Assembly (NCBI RefSeq): GCF_004571025.1
Contig: NZ_SPQT01000019.1
Location: forward strand, 1-64,000
Length of the DNA: 64,000 nucleotides
Origin: Bradyrhizobium niftali
GTDB taxonomy: Bacteria; Pseudomonadota; Alphaproteobacteria; Rhizobiales; Xanthobacteraceae
Reading direction: 5' to 3'
Below, piece by piece: positions 42,622 through 50,166 of this stretch. The notes beneath the pieces were generated by a model. That model searched no databases. It saw nothing but the letters and a program-made list of their open reading frames with translations, and was not told the origin of the DNA. Within the stretch, counting starts at the first letter, position 1. Every line of letters starts with the position of its first letter. Position numbers and translations under genes: made by a program.

Positions 42622-43657
42622 GAATGACCTCAGCTGCGATTTCGTTGCGGCTGATGGACCGACCTTCCGAGGCCGATCGATAGATGGCGTCGACCAATCT
42701 CGCAGCTTCGAATCCGTCCCTGAACGAGCTCGCGGGTGACCGTCGCTCCCGGACGGCTTGAGCGAAGTCGCGCCATTGCGCGATATGTCCTTCGATCCCG
42801 ATGGCCCTGGGATCGCTGGCGGCGCTGCCAACCCCGGCCGCACTTGGCGGCTCCGCGACGCCGGGAAAATCCCAGCGGACGATGCTGTCGTTTCCGAGTT
42901 CGCAACTGCCGCGGTCCGTGAACAGCCGAAGCATGGCCGGCCGTCCCGGAGGCAGTGCCGTGCTCGTCACGATCACGCCGAGCGCGCCGGACGCGAAGGA
43001 GAGCAGCGCCGCTGTCGTGTCCTCGACGGCGTGTGTGTGCCCGAGCGTTGCCATCTTGCCCTGAACACTGTCCACAGTCCCGAACAACCAAAGCATCAGG
43101 TCGAGATTGTGAACGCCCTGATTGAACAGCGAGCCTCCGCCGTGCTCCGCTTCTCTGCGCCACGGCTTCTCCGCGTAGTATGCGTCGGAGCGGTACCAAT
43201 GGATCGCCGTCTCGATCAGGCGCGCCTGTCCGAGATGACCTGCGTCGAGCAGAGCCTTGATCGCCTGGTGTTGCGGTTCGAGACGGCGCTGCGAAACAAC
43301 GCCGCACGTCAGTTGCGAGCGCGCGGCCGCGCGGACCAGCGATGCGGCCTCGGCCGGATCGACGCAGAGCGGCTTTTCGACGAGCACGTGCCGTCCGGCC
43401 TTGATCGCAGCAAGCGCGACGTCATGATGCGCGCCGCTCGGGGTGCAGACCACGACCGCGTCGATCTCGGCACTTGCGAGCATCGCCTCGGTGGTCGCGA
43501 ATGTCGGAACAGGTTCGCCGTTCGTGCACGCTGCAATCTGCTCGGGCGTGCCGCCGGCGATCGCCGACAAGACGGTTTCGTCGAGCGCTCGTATCGCCCG
43601 CGCGTGCGTTTCACCGATTGCCCCTGGGCCGATCAACCCGATGCGAAGCCAGTTCAT
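42608..43657 (-). CDS. Gfo/Idh/MocA-family oxidoreductase (third gene of nag operon)
   Basis: A 349-residue oxidoreductase. Its features are IGLIGPGAIGETHARAIRAL (nucleotide fold), DAVVVCTPSGAHHDV, the family motif VEKPLCVDP with the catalytic-type Lys, and GGGSLFNQGVHNLDLMLWLF carrying the conserved Asp/His. It is distinct in sequence from the downstream family member and probably acts on a different intermediate. It starts 3 bases after the nagA stop. Pairs of Gfo/Idh/MocA enzymes are known in pathways that pass through 3-keto sugars; such a route here is a hypothesis. Confidence 0.9.
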   Translation of the reverse strand: MNWLRIGLIGPGAIGETHARAIRALDETVLSAIAGGTPEQIAACTNGEPVPTFATTEAMLASAEIDAVVVCTPSGAHHDVALAAIKAGRHVLVEKPLCVDPAEAASLVRAAARSQLTCGVVSQRRLEPQHQAIKALLDAGHLGQARLIETAIHWYRSDAYYAEKPWRREAEHGGGSLFNQGVHNLDLMLWLFGTVDSVQGKMATLGHTHAVEDTTAALLSFASGALGVIVTSTALPPGRPAMLRLFTDRGSCELGNDSIVRWDFPGVAEPPSAAGVGSAASDPRAIGIEGHIAQWRDFAQAVRERRSPASSFRDGFEAARLVDAIYRSASEGRSISRNEIAAEVIHADE

Positions 43658-43660
43658 GTC

Positions 43661-44815
43661 TCATTCCTCAGGGGGGAGCGGGTAAGGCCGGCCCGCGACG
43701 TAAACCGTCTCAGGCACAAGAGAGCCATCCTCGCCGAGACGGAATCGCAGCAGATCGGCCGGTGCTCCCACCGTCAGCGCGGGAAGGTTGAACAGCAGGC
43801 GCGGATTGATGGTTGCGAGCCTCAGCGCCTCTGCCAGGGTCAATCCGGCCATGCGCCTGGCCATGGCTATTCCGAACTTGAGGCTGACGGCCGCGCCCGC
43901 CAAGAAGGATGTGCCGACGACTTCCAGCCGGCCGTTCGCCTTCAGTTCGACCTTGCCGCCGATCGGCGCGTCATAGATTCCTGGCGTGCACCCCGCGAGC
44001 GCGGCGGCGTCCGACACCAGGATCGATCGCTCCAGTCCCTTTGCACGCAGCATGGCTTTGAAGGTCTCAGGAGGGAGGTGATGGCCATCGGCGATGAAGC
44101 TCGCCCACAGCCTGTCTTCGGCCAGTTGAGACCAGATCGGGTTGGGATGTCGCGGCAGCGTGGCTGCGATGCCATTGCCAAGATGCGTCGACAACATTGC
44201 GCCTGCGGCAACAGCAGCGGAGATCTGATCCGGCGTCGCATTGGCATGGCCAAGCGCAACGCGAACACCGCGCGTCCGAAGGCCACGTACATATGCTTCT
44301 GTTTCTGGCCAGTGCGGCGACATCGTCGCGAGGCCGATGAGGTTGCCGCTGGCGGCTTGCCACGCGTCGAACTCGTCGAGGCTCGGCGGCCTCACATGTT
44401 CGGCCGGATGCGCGCCGCGTGGACCGTCCTCCGGCGCGATATGCGGTCCTTCAAGATGGACGAACGGCATCGCATGCTTGATGAGCGGATCGCTGTCGCG
44501 TGCCTGCGCAATGGCCTGTAGCGCGTCGATGATCGCATCGTGCGATGCCGTGATCAGCGTCGGGGCAAAGCGCGACACGCCGCTTCTGTGGACGGCCGAG
44601 ACGAGATCGCGGACCGTCTGGGGATCAGGGCGGGCATTGAGATCGTAGCCGCCAAAGCCGTTCAATTGTAGATCGAACAGGCCGAGCGACAGCCACAGCC
44701 CGTCATCGTGTCCGCCAGCAAGGATGTCCGAGATCCGGCCATCCCGAATGACGATGGTGCGATTCTGTCCAGTCTCCGGATCGCGGCCCCAGACGCGTGT
44801 TGCCGGATCCGTCAT
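43661..44815 (-). CDS. nagA: N-acetylglucosamine-6-phosphate deacetylase
   Basis: A 384-residue amidohydrolase removing acetate from GlcNAc-6-P (or a close analogue). The ATG at 44815 overlaps the nagB stop as ATGA; the frame is open upstream but without similarity. The N-terminal LFDLQLNGFGGYDLN has the Gln-Asn form of the metal motif seen in NagA. Likely metal ligands are E122 (HLEGPHIAPEDGPRGAHP), H190 (LGHANA) and H211 (THLGNGI), and the catalytic acid is D269 (LVSDAAALAG). THLGN replaces the commoner THLFN, a small change beside the substrate pocket. Confidence 0.93.
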   Translation of the reverse strand: MTDPATRVWGRDPETGQNRTIVIRDGRISDILAGGHDDGLWLSLGLFDLQLNGFGGYDLNARPDPQTVRDLVSAVHRSGVSRFAPTLITASHDAIIDALQAIAQARDSDPLIKHAMPFVHLEGPHIAPEDGPRGAHPAEHVRPPSLDEFDAWQAASGNLIGLATMSPHWPETEAYVRGLRTRGVRVALGHANATPDQISAAVAAGAMLSTHLGNGIAATLPRHPNPIWSQLAEDRLWASFIADGHHLPPETFKAMLRAKGLERSILVSDAAALAGCTPGIYDAPIGGKVELKANGRLEVVGTSFLAGAAVSLKFGIAMARRMAGLTLAEALRLATINPRLLFNLPALTVGAPADLLRFRLGEDGSLVPETVYVAGRPYPLPPEE

Positions 44816-45594
44816 GCGCGTGCCGGTGTTTGCGGTGAGAGCTGCGGCGGCGTGGAATCCGGGTCGAGATACAGCGCGCATCGCGGATGCGTGCGGAGCG
44901 CGCTCGCCGGGCAGGCCGTTCCGATCGGGCCGTACAGCGATCGCTCGACGGCGGTGCGCTTGGATGCGCCAGGCACGACGCAAAACAGCTGGCCGGCGTC
45001 CAGCAGCCGCGGAATCGTCAGCGTGATCGCATGTGTCGGGACGTGCCCCAGGGTCGGGAAACATCCATCGTCGACCTGCTGCTGTCGGCAGATCGCGTCG
45101 AGTTCGACGACCTTGACCTGTTTCGTATCGTGCAGGTCGGCGACCGGCGGGTCATTGAAGGCGAGGTGACCATTGACGCCGATGCCGAGGCAGATGATGT
45201 CGATCGGGGCCTCTGCAAGAAGGGCCGCATAGCGCGCCGCTTCCCGGTCCGGATCCGGTTCTTGTCCGATCAAGTGAACGGTGCCGAAGGCGACACGCGA
45301 GAAGAGGTGACGCGTCAGCCAGGCCCCGAAGCGCTCCGGCGCGCCCGAAGGAAGACCGATATATTCGTCCATGTGGAAGGCTGTGACGCGCCGCCAGTCG
45401 ATATCGCGCTCGCGTGCAAGGGCATCCAGCATCTCTGCCTGGCTCGGCGCCGCGGCAAATATCATCCGCGCCGTGCTCTGTCGCGCGAGGCGGTCGCGCA
45501 GCGCCACACCGACATCCGCAGCAGCCGCACGGCCCATCGCATCCCGCGTCTTAGATGTCGCGATCGAGGGAGTAACCGAAGCCGTCATGCTCAT
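44812..45594 (-). CDS. nagB: Glucosamine-6-phosphate deaminase
   Basis: A 260-residue enzyme converting glucosamine-6-P to fructose-6-P and ammonia. The signature AFHMDEYIGLP carries the proton-transfer Asp76, and CLGIGVNGHLAFNDPP holds the active-site His143 region. It is close to the usual 250-270 residues. It is the first gene of the minus-strand operon nagB-nagA-oxidoreductase-oxidoreductase. A perfect 16-base palindrome lies 48 bases upstream of its start, so repression by the adjacent LacI-type regulator is likely. No GlcNAc kinase or PTS component is nearby. Confidence 0.93.
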   Translation of the reverse strand: MSMTASVTPSIATSKTRDAMGRAAAADVGVALRDRLARQSTARMIFAAAPSQAEMLDALARERDIDWRRVTAFHMDEYIGLPSGAPERFGAWLTRHLFSRVAFGTVHLIGQEPDPDREAARYAALLAEAPIDIICLGIGVNGHLAFNDPPVADLHDTKQVKVVELDAICRQQQVDDGCFPTLGHVPTHAITLTIPRLLDAGQLFCVVPGASKRTAVERSLYGPIGTACPASALRTHPRCALYLDPDSTPPQLSPQTPARA

Positions 45595-45641
45595 CCATGG
45601 TTCTGTCGGGCCTGCCCGTCACCCCAAGCGGAGAGAATGTG

Positions 45642-45657
45642 ATGCAACCGGTTGCAT
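45642..45657. promoter_or_regulatory. LacI-type operator upstream of nagB
   Basis: ATGCAACCGGTTGCAT is a perfect 16-base palindrome with the central CG typical of LacI/GalR operators. It lies between nagB and the divergent regulator gene (start 45706). A one-base variant occurs at 46811-46826. Confidence 0.8.
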
Positions 45658-45705
45658 GTCAAGCTTGCACCCCGGGCCCGACCGAGGCATGTGTAGCTGG
45701 ATGCG

Positions 45706-46764
45706 ATGCAGAGGAGGCGGCCCGCGGTGAAGCGCGATCCTGATAGCGGCGGGGAGGGGCGTCCATCGGTCGTGCCGACGATCAGTCAGGTGGCGAAGGC
45801 TTCCGGGGTCTCCCGTGCGACCGTATCGCGCGCCTTTTCGCGGCCCGAGATGCTGACCAAGGAGACCGTCCGGCGTGTCAAGGCGGTCGCCGACAAGCTC
45901 GGCTACGTGCCAAATCAGGTCGCCCGCGCACTGTCGACCGGGCGCCATGGCAATGTCGCTCTCATTGTCTCGGATGTCGCGAACCCGTTCTTTCCGCCGC
46001 TGATCAGGGCCGCGCAACTTCGCGCCGACCAGGCGGGGCTGTGCGTTTTCCTCGGCAACTCGGACGAGGATCCCGCGCGTGAGGAATTGCTGGTCGGCCG
46101 CTTCATCGGCCAGGTGGAAGGGCTCGTCCTCGCCTCGTCCCGCCTGGACGAAGAGCATATCCGCCGCCATGCGATGCGCCGGCCGCTGGTGCTCATCAAT
46201 CGCGATATCGAAGGCATTACGCGGGTCCTGATCGACACGGCGCCGGGCGTCGCTGCTGCGATCGCGCATCTTGCCGAGCTGGGGCACCGGCACATCGCCT
46301 ATGTCAGCGGCCCGACGACATCGTGGTCCAACCAGCAGCGGCGCAACGCCGTCCGGCGTGAAGCGGAGAAGCGCGGGCTCAAGGTGATTGCCGTTCCCGC
46401 GCGCCCGCCATCCTACGACACGGGCCGGCTAGCGGCCACCCAGATCGTCGCCAGCGGCGTCACCGCGGCGATCGCGTTCGACGATCTTGTCGCTCAGGGT
46501 CTGTTGGCCGGGCTCGCGGCGCTCGACGTCGAGGTGCCGAAATCGTTCAGTGTCGTCGGCTGCGACGATGTCCTCGGTGAAACCACCTATCCGCCGCTCA
46601 CCACCGTGTCGGCGCGCTGCGCCGATGCGGGCGATGTCGCGGTCGGTCTCCTGCTCAGCCAGATGAAGGGCGGCGTGTCGGGCGAGATCCGCCACAAGCT
46701 GAATTCCCATCTTGTCATTCGCGCCAGCACCGGCCCGGCTCCGGTGAAGCGGAGAAGCCGCTGA
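45706..46764 (+). CDS. LacI-family transcriptional regulator of the nag/ABC regulon
   Basis: A 352-residue LacI/GalR regulator. The HTH (about 24-70) reads TISQVAKASGVSRATVSRAF with the hinge-helix NQVARALSTG. The effector-binding domain starts GNVALIVSDVANPFFPPLIR. The start could be ATG 45706 or GTG 45727. It is transcribed away from nagB and towards the ABC transporter genes, with near-identical palindromes on both sides, so it most likely controls both operons and itself, with a sugar phosphate or free sugar as inducer. Confidence 0.92.
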   Translation: MQRRRPAVKRDPDSGGEGRPSVVPTISQVAKASGVSRATVSRAFSRPEMLTKETVRRVKAVADKLGYVPNQVARALSTGRHGNVALIVSDVANPFFPPLIRAAQLRADQAGLCVFLGNSDEDPAREELLVGRFIGQVEGLVLASSRLDEEHIRRHAMRRPLVLINRDIEGITRVLIDTAPGVAAAIAHLAELGHRHIAYVSGPTTSWSNQQRRNAVRREAEKRGLKVIAVPARPPSYDTGRLAATQIVASGVTAAIAFDDLVAQGLLAGLAALDVEVPKSFSVVGCDDVLGETTYPPLTTVSARCADAGDVAVGLLLSQMKGGVSGEIRHKLNSHLVIRASTGPAPVKRRSR

Positions 46765-46810
46765 CGATTTAGTCAACGGCCTCAGAAAGCGGCAATGGAT
46801 CGCAATTGAC

Positions 46811-46826
46811 ACGCAACCGGTTGCAT
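46811..46826. promoter_or_regulatory. LacI-type operator upstream of the sugar ABC genes
   Basis: ACGCAACCGGTTGCAT differs at one position from the operator ahead of nagB. It lies 42 bases before the substrate-binding-protein start, where a repressor would block transcription of the transporter. Confidence 0.8.
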
Positions 46827-46867
46827 GCGAGCTTTTTCGCAGGATTTGCTCAATTCCGGATGCGAGA

Positions 46868-48220
46868 GTGACCTTCATGATGAGACCCGTCGGCAGGTTC
46901 GGCTACATGACGCTCCCCGAGAACAGAATTCGCCCGGCGACGCCGGATCGTCGGTCATGGATGTCGGCAGCGCTGTCGCTGGCGCTGGTTGTCGCTGCCC
47001 CCGTGTTTGCTTCGCCCGCGTCGGCGGAGAAGCTGACGATATGGAGTGGTTGGCCCGACCTTGCCCCGTTTTACAAGCGCGTCGGCGACCAGCTGAAGAG
47101 CAAATATCCGGATCTCGAAATCAGCGTCGAGGCCATTGCCCTGCGTGAGCACGAGAAGCGGCTGGCGCTGTCGCTGCCATCCGGCGCGGCCGGGGACGTC
47201 ATCGAGATGGAGGTCGAGGCAGCGAGGTATCTCGAGGCTGGCGTCATTCCGGAGCCGCCGGCGTCGATCGTCGATTTCGTCAAAGCCAATTACGACATGA
47301 CGCGTGTGAAGACCGCCATGTACGACGGCAAGATCTTCGGTGTGCCGTTGTTCCAGGGGCAGGGCGCGCTGTACTACAACACCGAGATGTTCGCCAAGGC
47401 CGGCCTCGACGGCCCGCCCAAGACCATGGCCGACTATACCGCTTATGCGCAGAAGCTTGCGCAGCGCGATGCGTCCGGCGTGCCGACGGTGAGCGGATGG
47501 AGCTTGCGTCTCAGCGGCGGCGGCTCGGGCATCGCGGAGAAGTACTGGACCATCCTCTATAACCATGGCGGGACGCTGTTGCAGGAGAAGGGCGGAAAGT
47601 GGCGCGCCGCCTATGCAAGCGAGGCCGGCCGCGCCGCGCTCAAGCAGTATCTCGACAACGTCGTGGTTTACCGGACGGTGACGCCCGAGATGAAGGCGGA
47701 TGCGGAAGCCTTCGAACTCGGCCAGACCGCGATGTTCATCCGGGAATCCTGGGTGATTGGCGACGTCGCCAAGAAGGCGCCCAACCTCAAATACGCCACC
47801 GCCCCGTTACCGAAGGGCACGCTGATGGTCCCGGTCGACCTCTATGTGCCGAACAAGGGACCCAAGAGTCAGATCGCCTGGGATTTCGTTCAAAAGGCGA
47901 ATGAGCCGGAAAATCTGCTCTGGCTGCTCGAGAACACGGCCTGGGTCCCCAACCGCAAGGGCCTCGACTACTCCGCGGTCCTCAAGAAAGTCCCGCAGCT
48001 CGGCGCATTCGTCAACGTTCCGGCCGACCACGTCTTCTTCACCGTGCCGGCGATCAGCCCGGCGAGCGAAATCCTCACCAGGCTTGCGGCACGGCTGGAG
48101 AAGGCCTTCACCGACAAGTCGCTGGCGGGCAACGACGCTACGATCGATGCGTTCCTGAAGTCTGCGGCTGGTGAAAGCGACAAGATCCTCGCCCGGGAAG
48201 ACCTGCTGGCCAAACCCTAG
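46868..48220 (+). CDS. Carbohydrate ABC transporter substrate-binding protein (family 1)
   Basis: A 450-residue extracellular solute-binding protein family 1 member. The frame starts GTG at 46868; ATG at 46877 or 46880 would also serve. A hydrophobic stretch near residues 32-52 (MSAALSLALVVAAPVFASPA) is the signal peptide, cleaved before EKLTIWSGW. FGVPLFQGQGALYYNTEMFA, YWTILYNHGGTLLQEKG and QTAMFIRESWVIGDVA are typical sugar-binding loops. By position it delivers an amino sugar or related glycan to the two permeases that follow. A stem-loop after the gene may raise its expression over theirs. Confidence 0.92.
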   Translation: MTFMMRPVGRFGYMTLPENRIRPATPDRRSWMSAALSLALVVAAPVFASPASAEKLTIWSGWPDLAPFYKRVGDQLKSKYPDLEISVEAIALREHEKRLALSLPSGAAGDVIEMEVEAARYLEAGVIPEPPASIVDFVKANYDMTRVKTAMYDGKIFGVPLFQGQGALYYNTEMFAKAGLDGPPKTMADYTAYAQKLAQRDASGVPTVSGWSLRLSGGGSGIAEKYWTILYNHGGTLLQEKGGKWRAAYASEAGRAALKQYLDNVVVYRTVTPEMKADAEAFELGQTAMFIRESWVIGDVAKKAPNLKYATAPLPKGTLMVPVDLYVPNKGPKSQIAWDFVQKANEPENLLWLLENTAWVPNRKGLDYSAVLKKVPQLGAFVNVPADHVFFTVPAISPASEILTRLAARLEKAFTDKSLAGNDATIDAFLKSAAGESDKILAREDLLAKP

Positions 48221-48248
48221 AGCTTCCGACAGGGGCGACCCAATCCAG

Positions 48249-48271
48249 GCGCCAGCCGCTGACTGGCGCTT
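48249..48271 (+). other. Intercistronic stem-loop after the sugar-binding-protein gene
   Basis: GCGCCAG and CTGGCGC pair around CCGCTGA and are followed by TTGCT, between the binding-protein and permease genes. Such hairpins commonly stabilise the upstream mRNA or cause partial termination, giving excess binding protein. Confidence 0.6.
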
Positions 48272-48283
48272 GCTGGAGGATCG

Positions 48284-49171
48284 ATGCGCACCACGCCAAA
48301 ATGGCTGTTTCCAGTTCTTGCGCTTCTTCCGGTCCTCGGGCTCTACGGCTGTGTCCGCGTCTATCCGATCATCGAGACGTTGCGGCTCAGCCTCTTCCAA
48401 TGGAATATCATCTCGCGGCGCAAGCCATTCGTCGGATTCGCCAACTTCATCGAGTTGGCGAGCGACTCGCTGTTTCTCGAAGCGATATTCAATACAACAA
48501 TCATCGCCTTCAGCGTCGTGGCGATCACCATTCCCGTTGCGCTTGCGCTCGCAACGCTGATCAACAGCCGGCAGGGGCTGCGGCGCAGCGGCATTTATGA
48601 AGCCTCGGTTTTCCTGCCGCACGTCGTCTCGCTGGTTCCGGCGGCGATGGCCTGGAAATGGATTTTCGACGCCCGGCTCGGACCGCTCAACGCCTTGATC
48701 GGACTGGTCGGAATCCCGGCCCAGTCGTGGTTGTTCGACCCCATCCTGTCACTGGTGTGCCTGATTGTTCTCTGTTCCTGGCAGGCGATCGGTTATGCCG
48801 TCCTGATCTTCCTTGTCGGACTGAAGAACGTTCCGGATGCGCTCTACGAGGCCGCGCGCCTCGACGGCGCCTCGTCACTTCAGGCCTTTCGCTACATCGC
48901 GGTGCCGCTGTTGAAGCCGGTCATGTTGTACGTATCGGTCATTACGCTGATCTCGTCCTACAATATCTATGCGCAGGCCTTCGTGCTGGCATCCGATGTG
49001 CAGGGTGCGCCGGGACACCTCGTTCGTGTCCTCGTCCTCGACATGCTCGAAAACAGCTTTCGCAACTACCGGGTCGGCTACGCCGCCGCAGAAGCCGTCG
49101 TGTTGCTCGTCATCGTCCTCATCCTGACCGGCGCCCAGTTCAGGCTGTTCCGCGATCGGAGCCGGGCATGA
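48284..49171 (+). CDS. Sugar ABC transporter permease (MalF/UgpA type)
   Basis: A 295-residue inner-membrane permease with about six helices. The first follows the start (LFPVLALLPVLGLYGCVRVY), and the EAA loop reads ALYEAARLDGASSLQAFRYIAVPLL in two steps, ending LLKPVMLYVSVITLISSYNI. GGAGGATCG precedes the ATG. It forms a heterodimer with the next permease, overlapping it by 4 bases. The carbohydrate-uptake-type-1 class normally pairs with an MsmK/UgpC-like ATPase, which is not encoded in this cluster. Confidence 0.92.
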   Translation: MRTTPKWLFPVLALLPVLGLYGCVRVYPIIETLRLSLFQWNIISRRKPFVGFANFIELASDSLFLEAIFNTTIIAFSVVAITIPVALALATLINSRQGLRRSGIYEASVFLPHVVSLVPAAMAWKWIFDARLGPLNALIGLVGIPAQSWLFDPILSLVCLIVLCSWQAIGYAVLIFLVGLKNVPDALYEAARLDGASSLQAFRYIAVPLLKPVMLYVSVITLISSYNIYAQAFVLASDVQGAPGHLVRVLVLDMLENSFRNYRVGYAAAEAVVLLVIVLILTGAQFRLFRDRSRA

Positions 49172-50022
49172 GCGAGCCCGATCGTCCGTCCGTCGTTGGT
49201 CAGCACCGTGCCGTCGGCCTCGTGATCGACGCTGTTCTCTGCGCCGTCAGCCTGATGATGCTGTTGCCGCTGGTCTTCCTGATCAGCAACGCGTTCAAGA
49301 CGCCGCCGGAACTGCTGGCCTGGCCGCCGACCATCATTCCGCACCAGCCGACGCTGGACAACATCGTCAGCGTCCTGCGCGAAACGCCGCTGTTTCGCTG
49401 GATCGGCAACTCGCTCATCTTCGCAACGCTCTCGACCGCGAGCATCGTCAGCACGTCGGCGATAGCAGGCTATGTGCTCGGCAAGTTTGATCTGCCGGGG
49501 GTGCCGGTCATCTTCGGCATCATCATTGCGACGGCGGTCGTTCCCTTCGAAGTCTACATGATCCCGCTCTACCTCAACGTCCAGTCTGCCGGACTGTTGA
49601 ACACCTGGCCCGGGCTTCTGGTCGGCTATCTCATTATGAGCTTTGGCATCTTCCTGGTGCGGCAATACGTGATGACGTCGATCCCCGACGAGCTCCTGGA
49701 GGCCGCGCGAGTGGATGGCGCCGGAGAGGGCTGGATCTTCCTGCGGATCGTGCTGCCGCTGATGCGTGGCCCGTTGGGCGCTCTCGCCGTGCTGGCGTTC
49801 TTCCAGGCCTGGACCGCATTCGCGTGGCCGCTCGTCGTCATGACCAACAAGGAGACCTATACGCTCGAGGTTGGGCTGGCATTGTTTCAGACCGGTTTCA
49901 CCGTGGATATCGGCCGTCTCAGCGCGGCCGCCGCTCTGGCTCTGGTTCCGAGTGCGCTTTTCTTCTCGCTGATGCGTCGAAATTTCGTGCGTGGCGTGGC
50001 CGCGAGCGGTCTGAAAGAGTGA
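49168..50022 (+). CDS. Sugar ABC transporter permease (MalG/UgpE type)
   Basis: A 284-residue second permease subunit, started at ATG 49168 overlapping the previous stop as ATGA; the frame is open upstream without similarity. Six helices are visible, with the EAA loop SIPDELLEAARVDGAGEGWI followed by FLRIVLPLMRGPLGALAVLA. It is the last gene of the operon. The missing ATPase implies use of a shared one encoded elsewhere in the genome. A weak hairpin at 50138-50156 may end transcription, convergent with edd. Confidence 0.92.
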   Translation: MSEPDRPSVVGQHRAVGLVIDAVLCAVSLMMLLPLVFLISNAFKTPPELLAWPPTIIPHQPTLDNIVSVLRETPLFRWIGNSLIFATLSTASIVSTSAIAGYVLGKFDLPGVPVIFGIIIATAVVPFEVYMIPLYLNVQSAGLLNTWPGLLVGYLIMSFGIFLVRQYVMTSIPDELLEAARVDGAGEGWIFLRIVLPLMRGPLGALAVLAFFQAWTAFAWPLVVMTNKETYTLEVGLALFQTGFTVDIGRLSAAAALALVPSALFFSLMRRNFVRGVAASGLKE

Positions 50023-50166
50023 CGCCTCGGCAGCATTCCGACGAAGAGAGAACCCGTTGCGATTTCAATGCTGGCTTGGGGGCTCAGTTGTCGGAATGGA
50101 CGCTGATTTTTCCAGCAAATCATACGTCTCGTCATCAGCGGGCTCGCTGAGCCTGCCTTCTTGCAC

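Noticed and set aside
42758..44521. A 587-codon plus-strand frame across nagA and the oxidoreductase gene
   Set aside because: Shadow of two genes with intact NagA and Gfo/Idh motifs on the minus strand.
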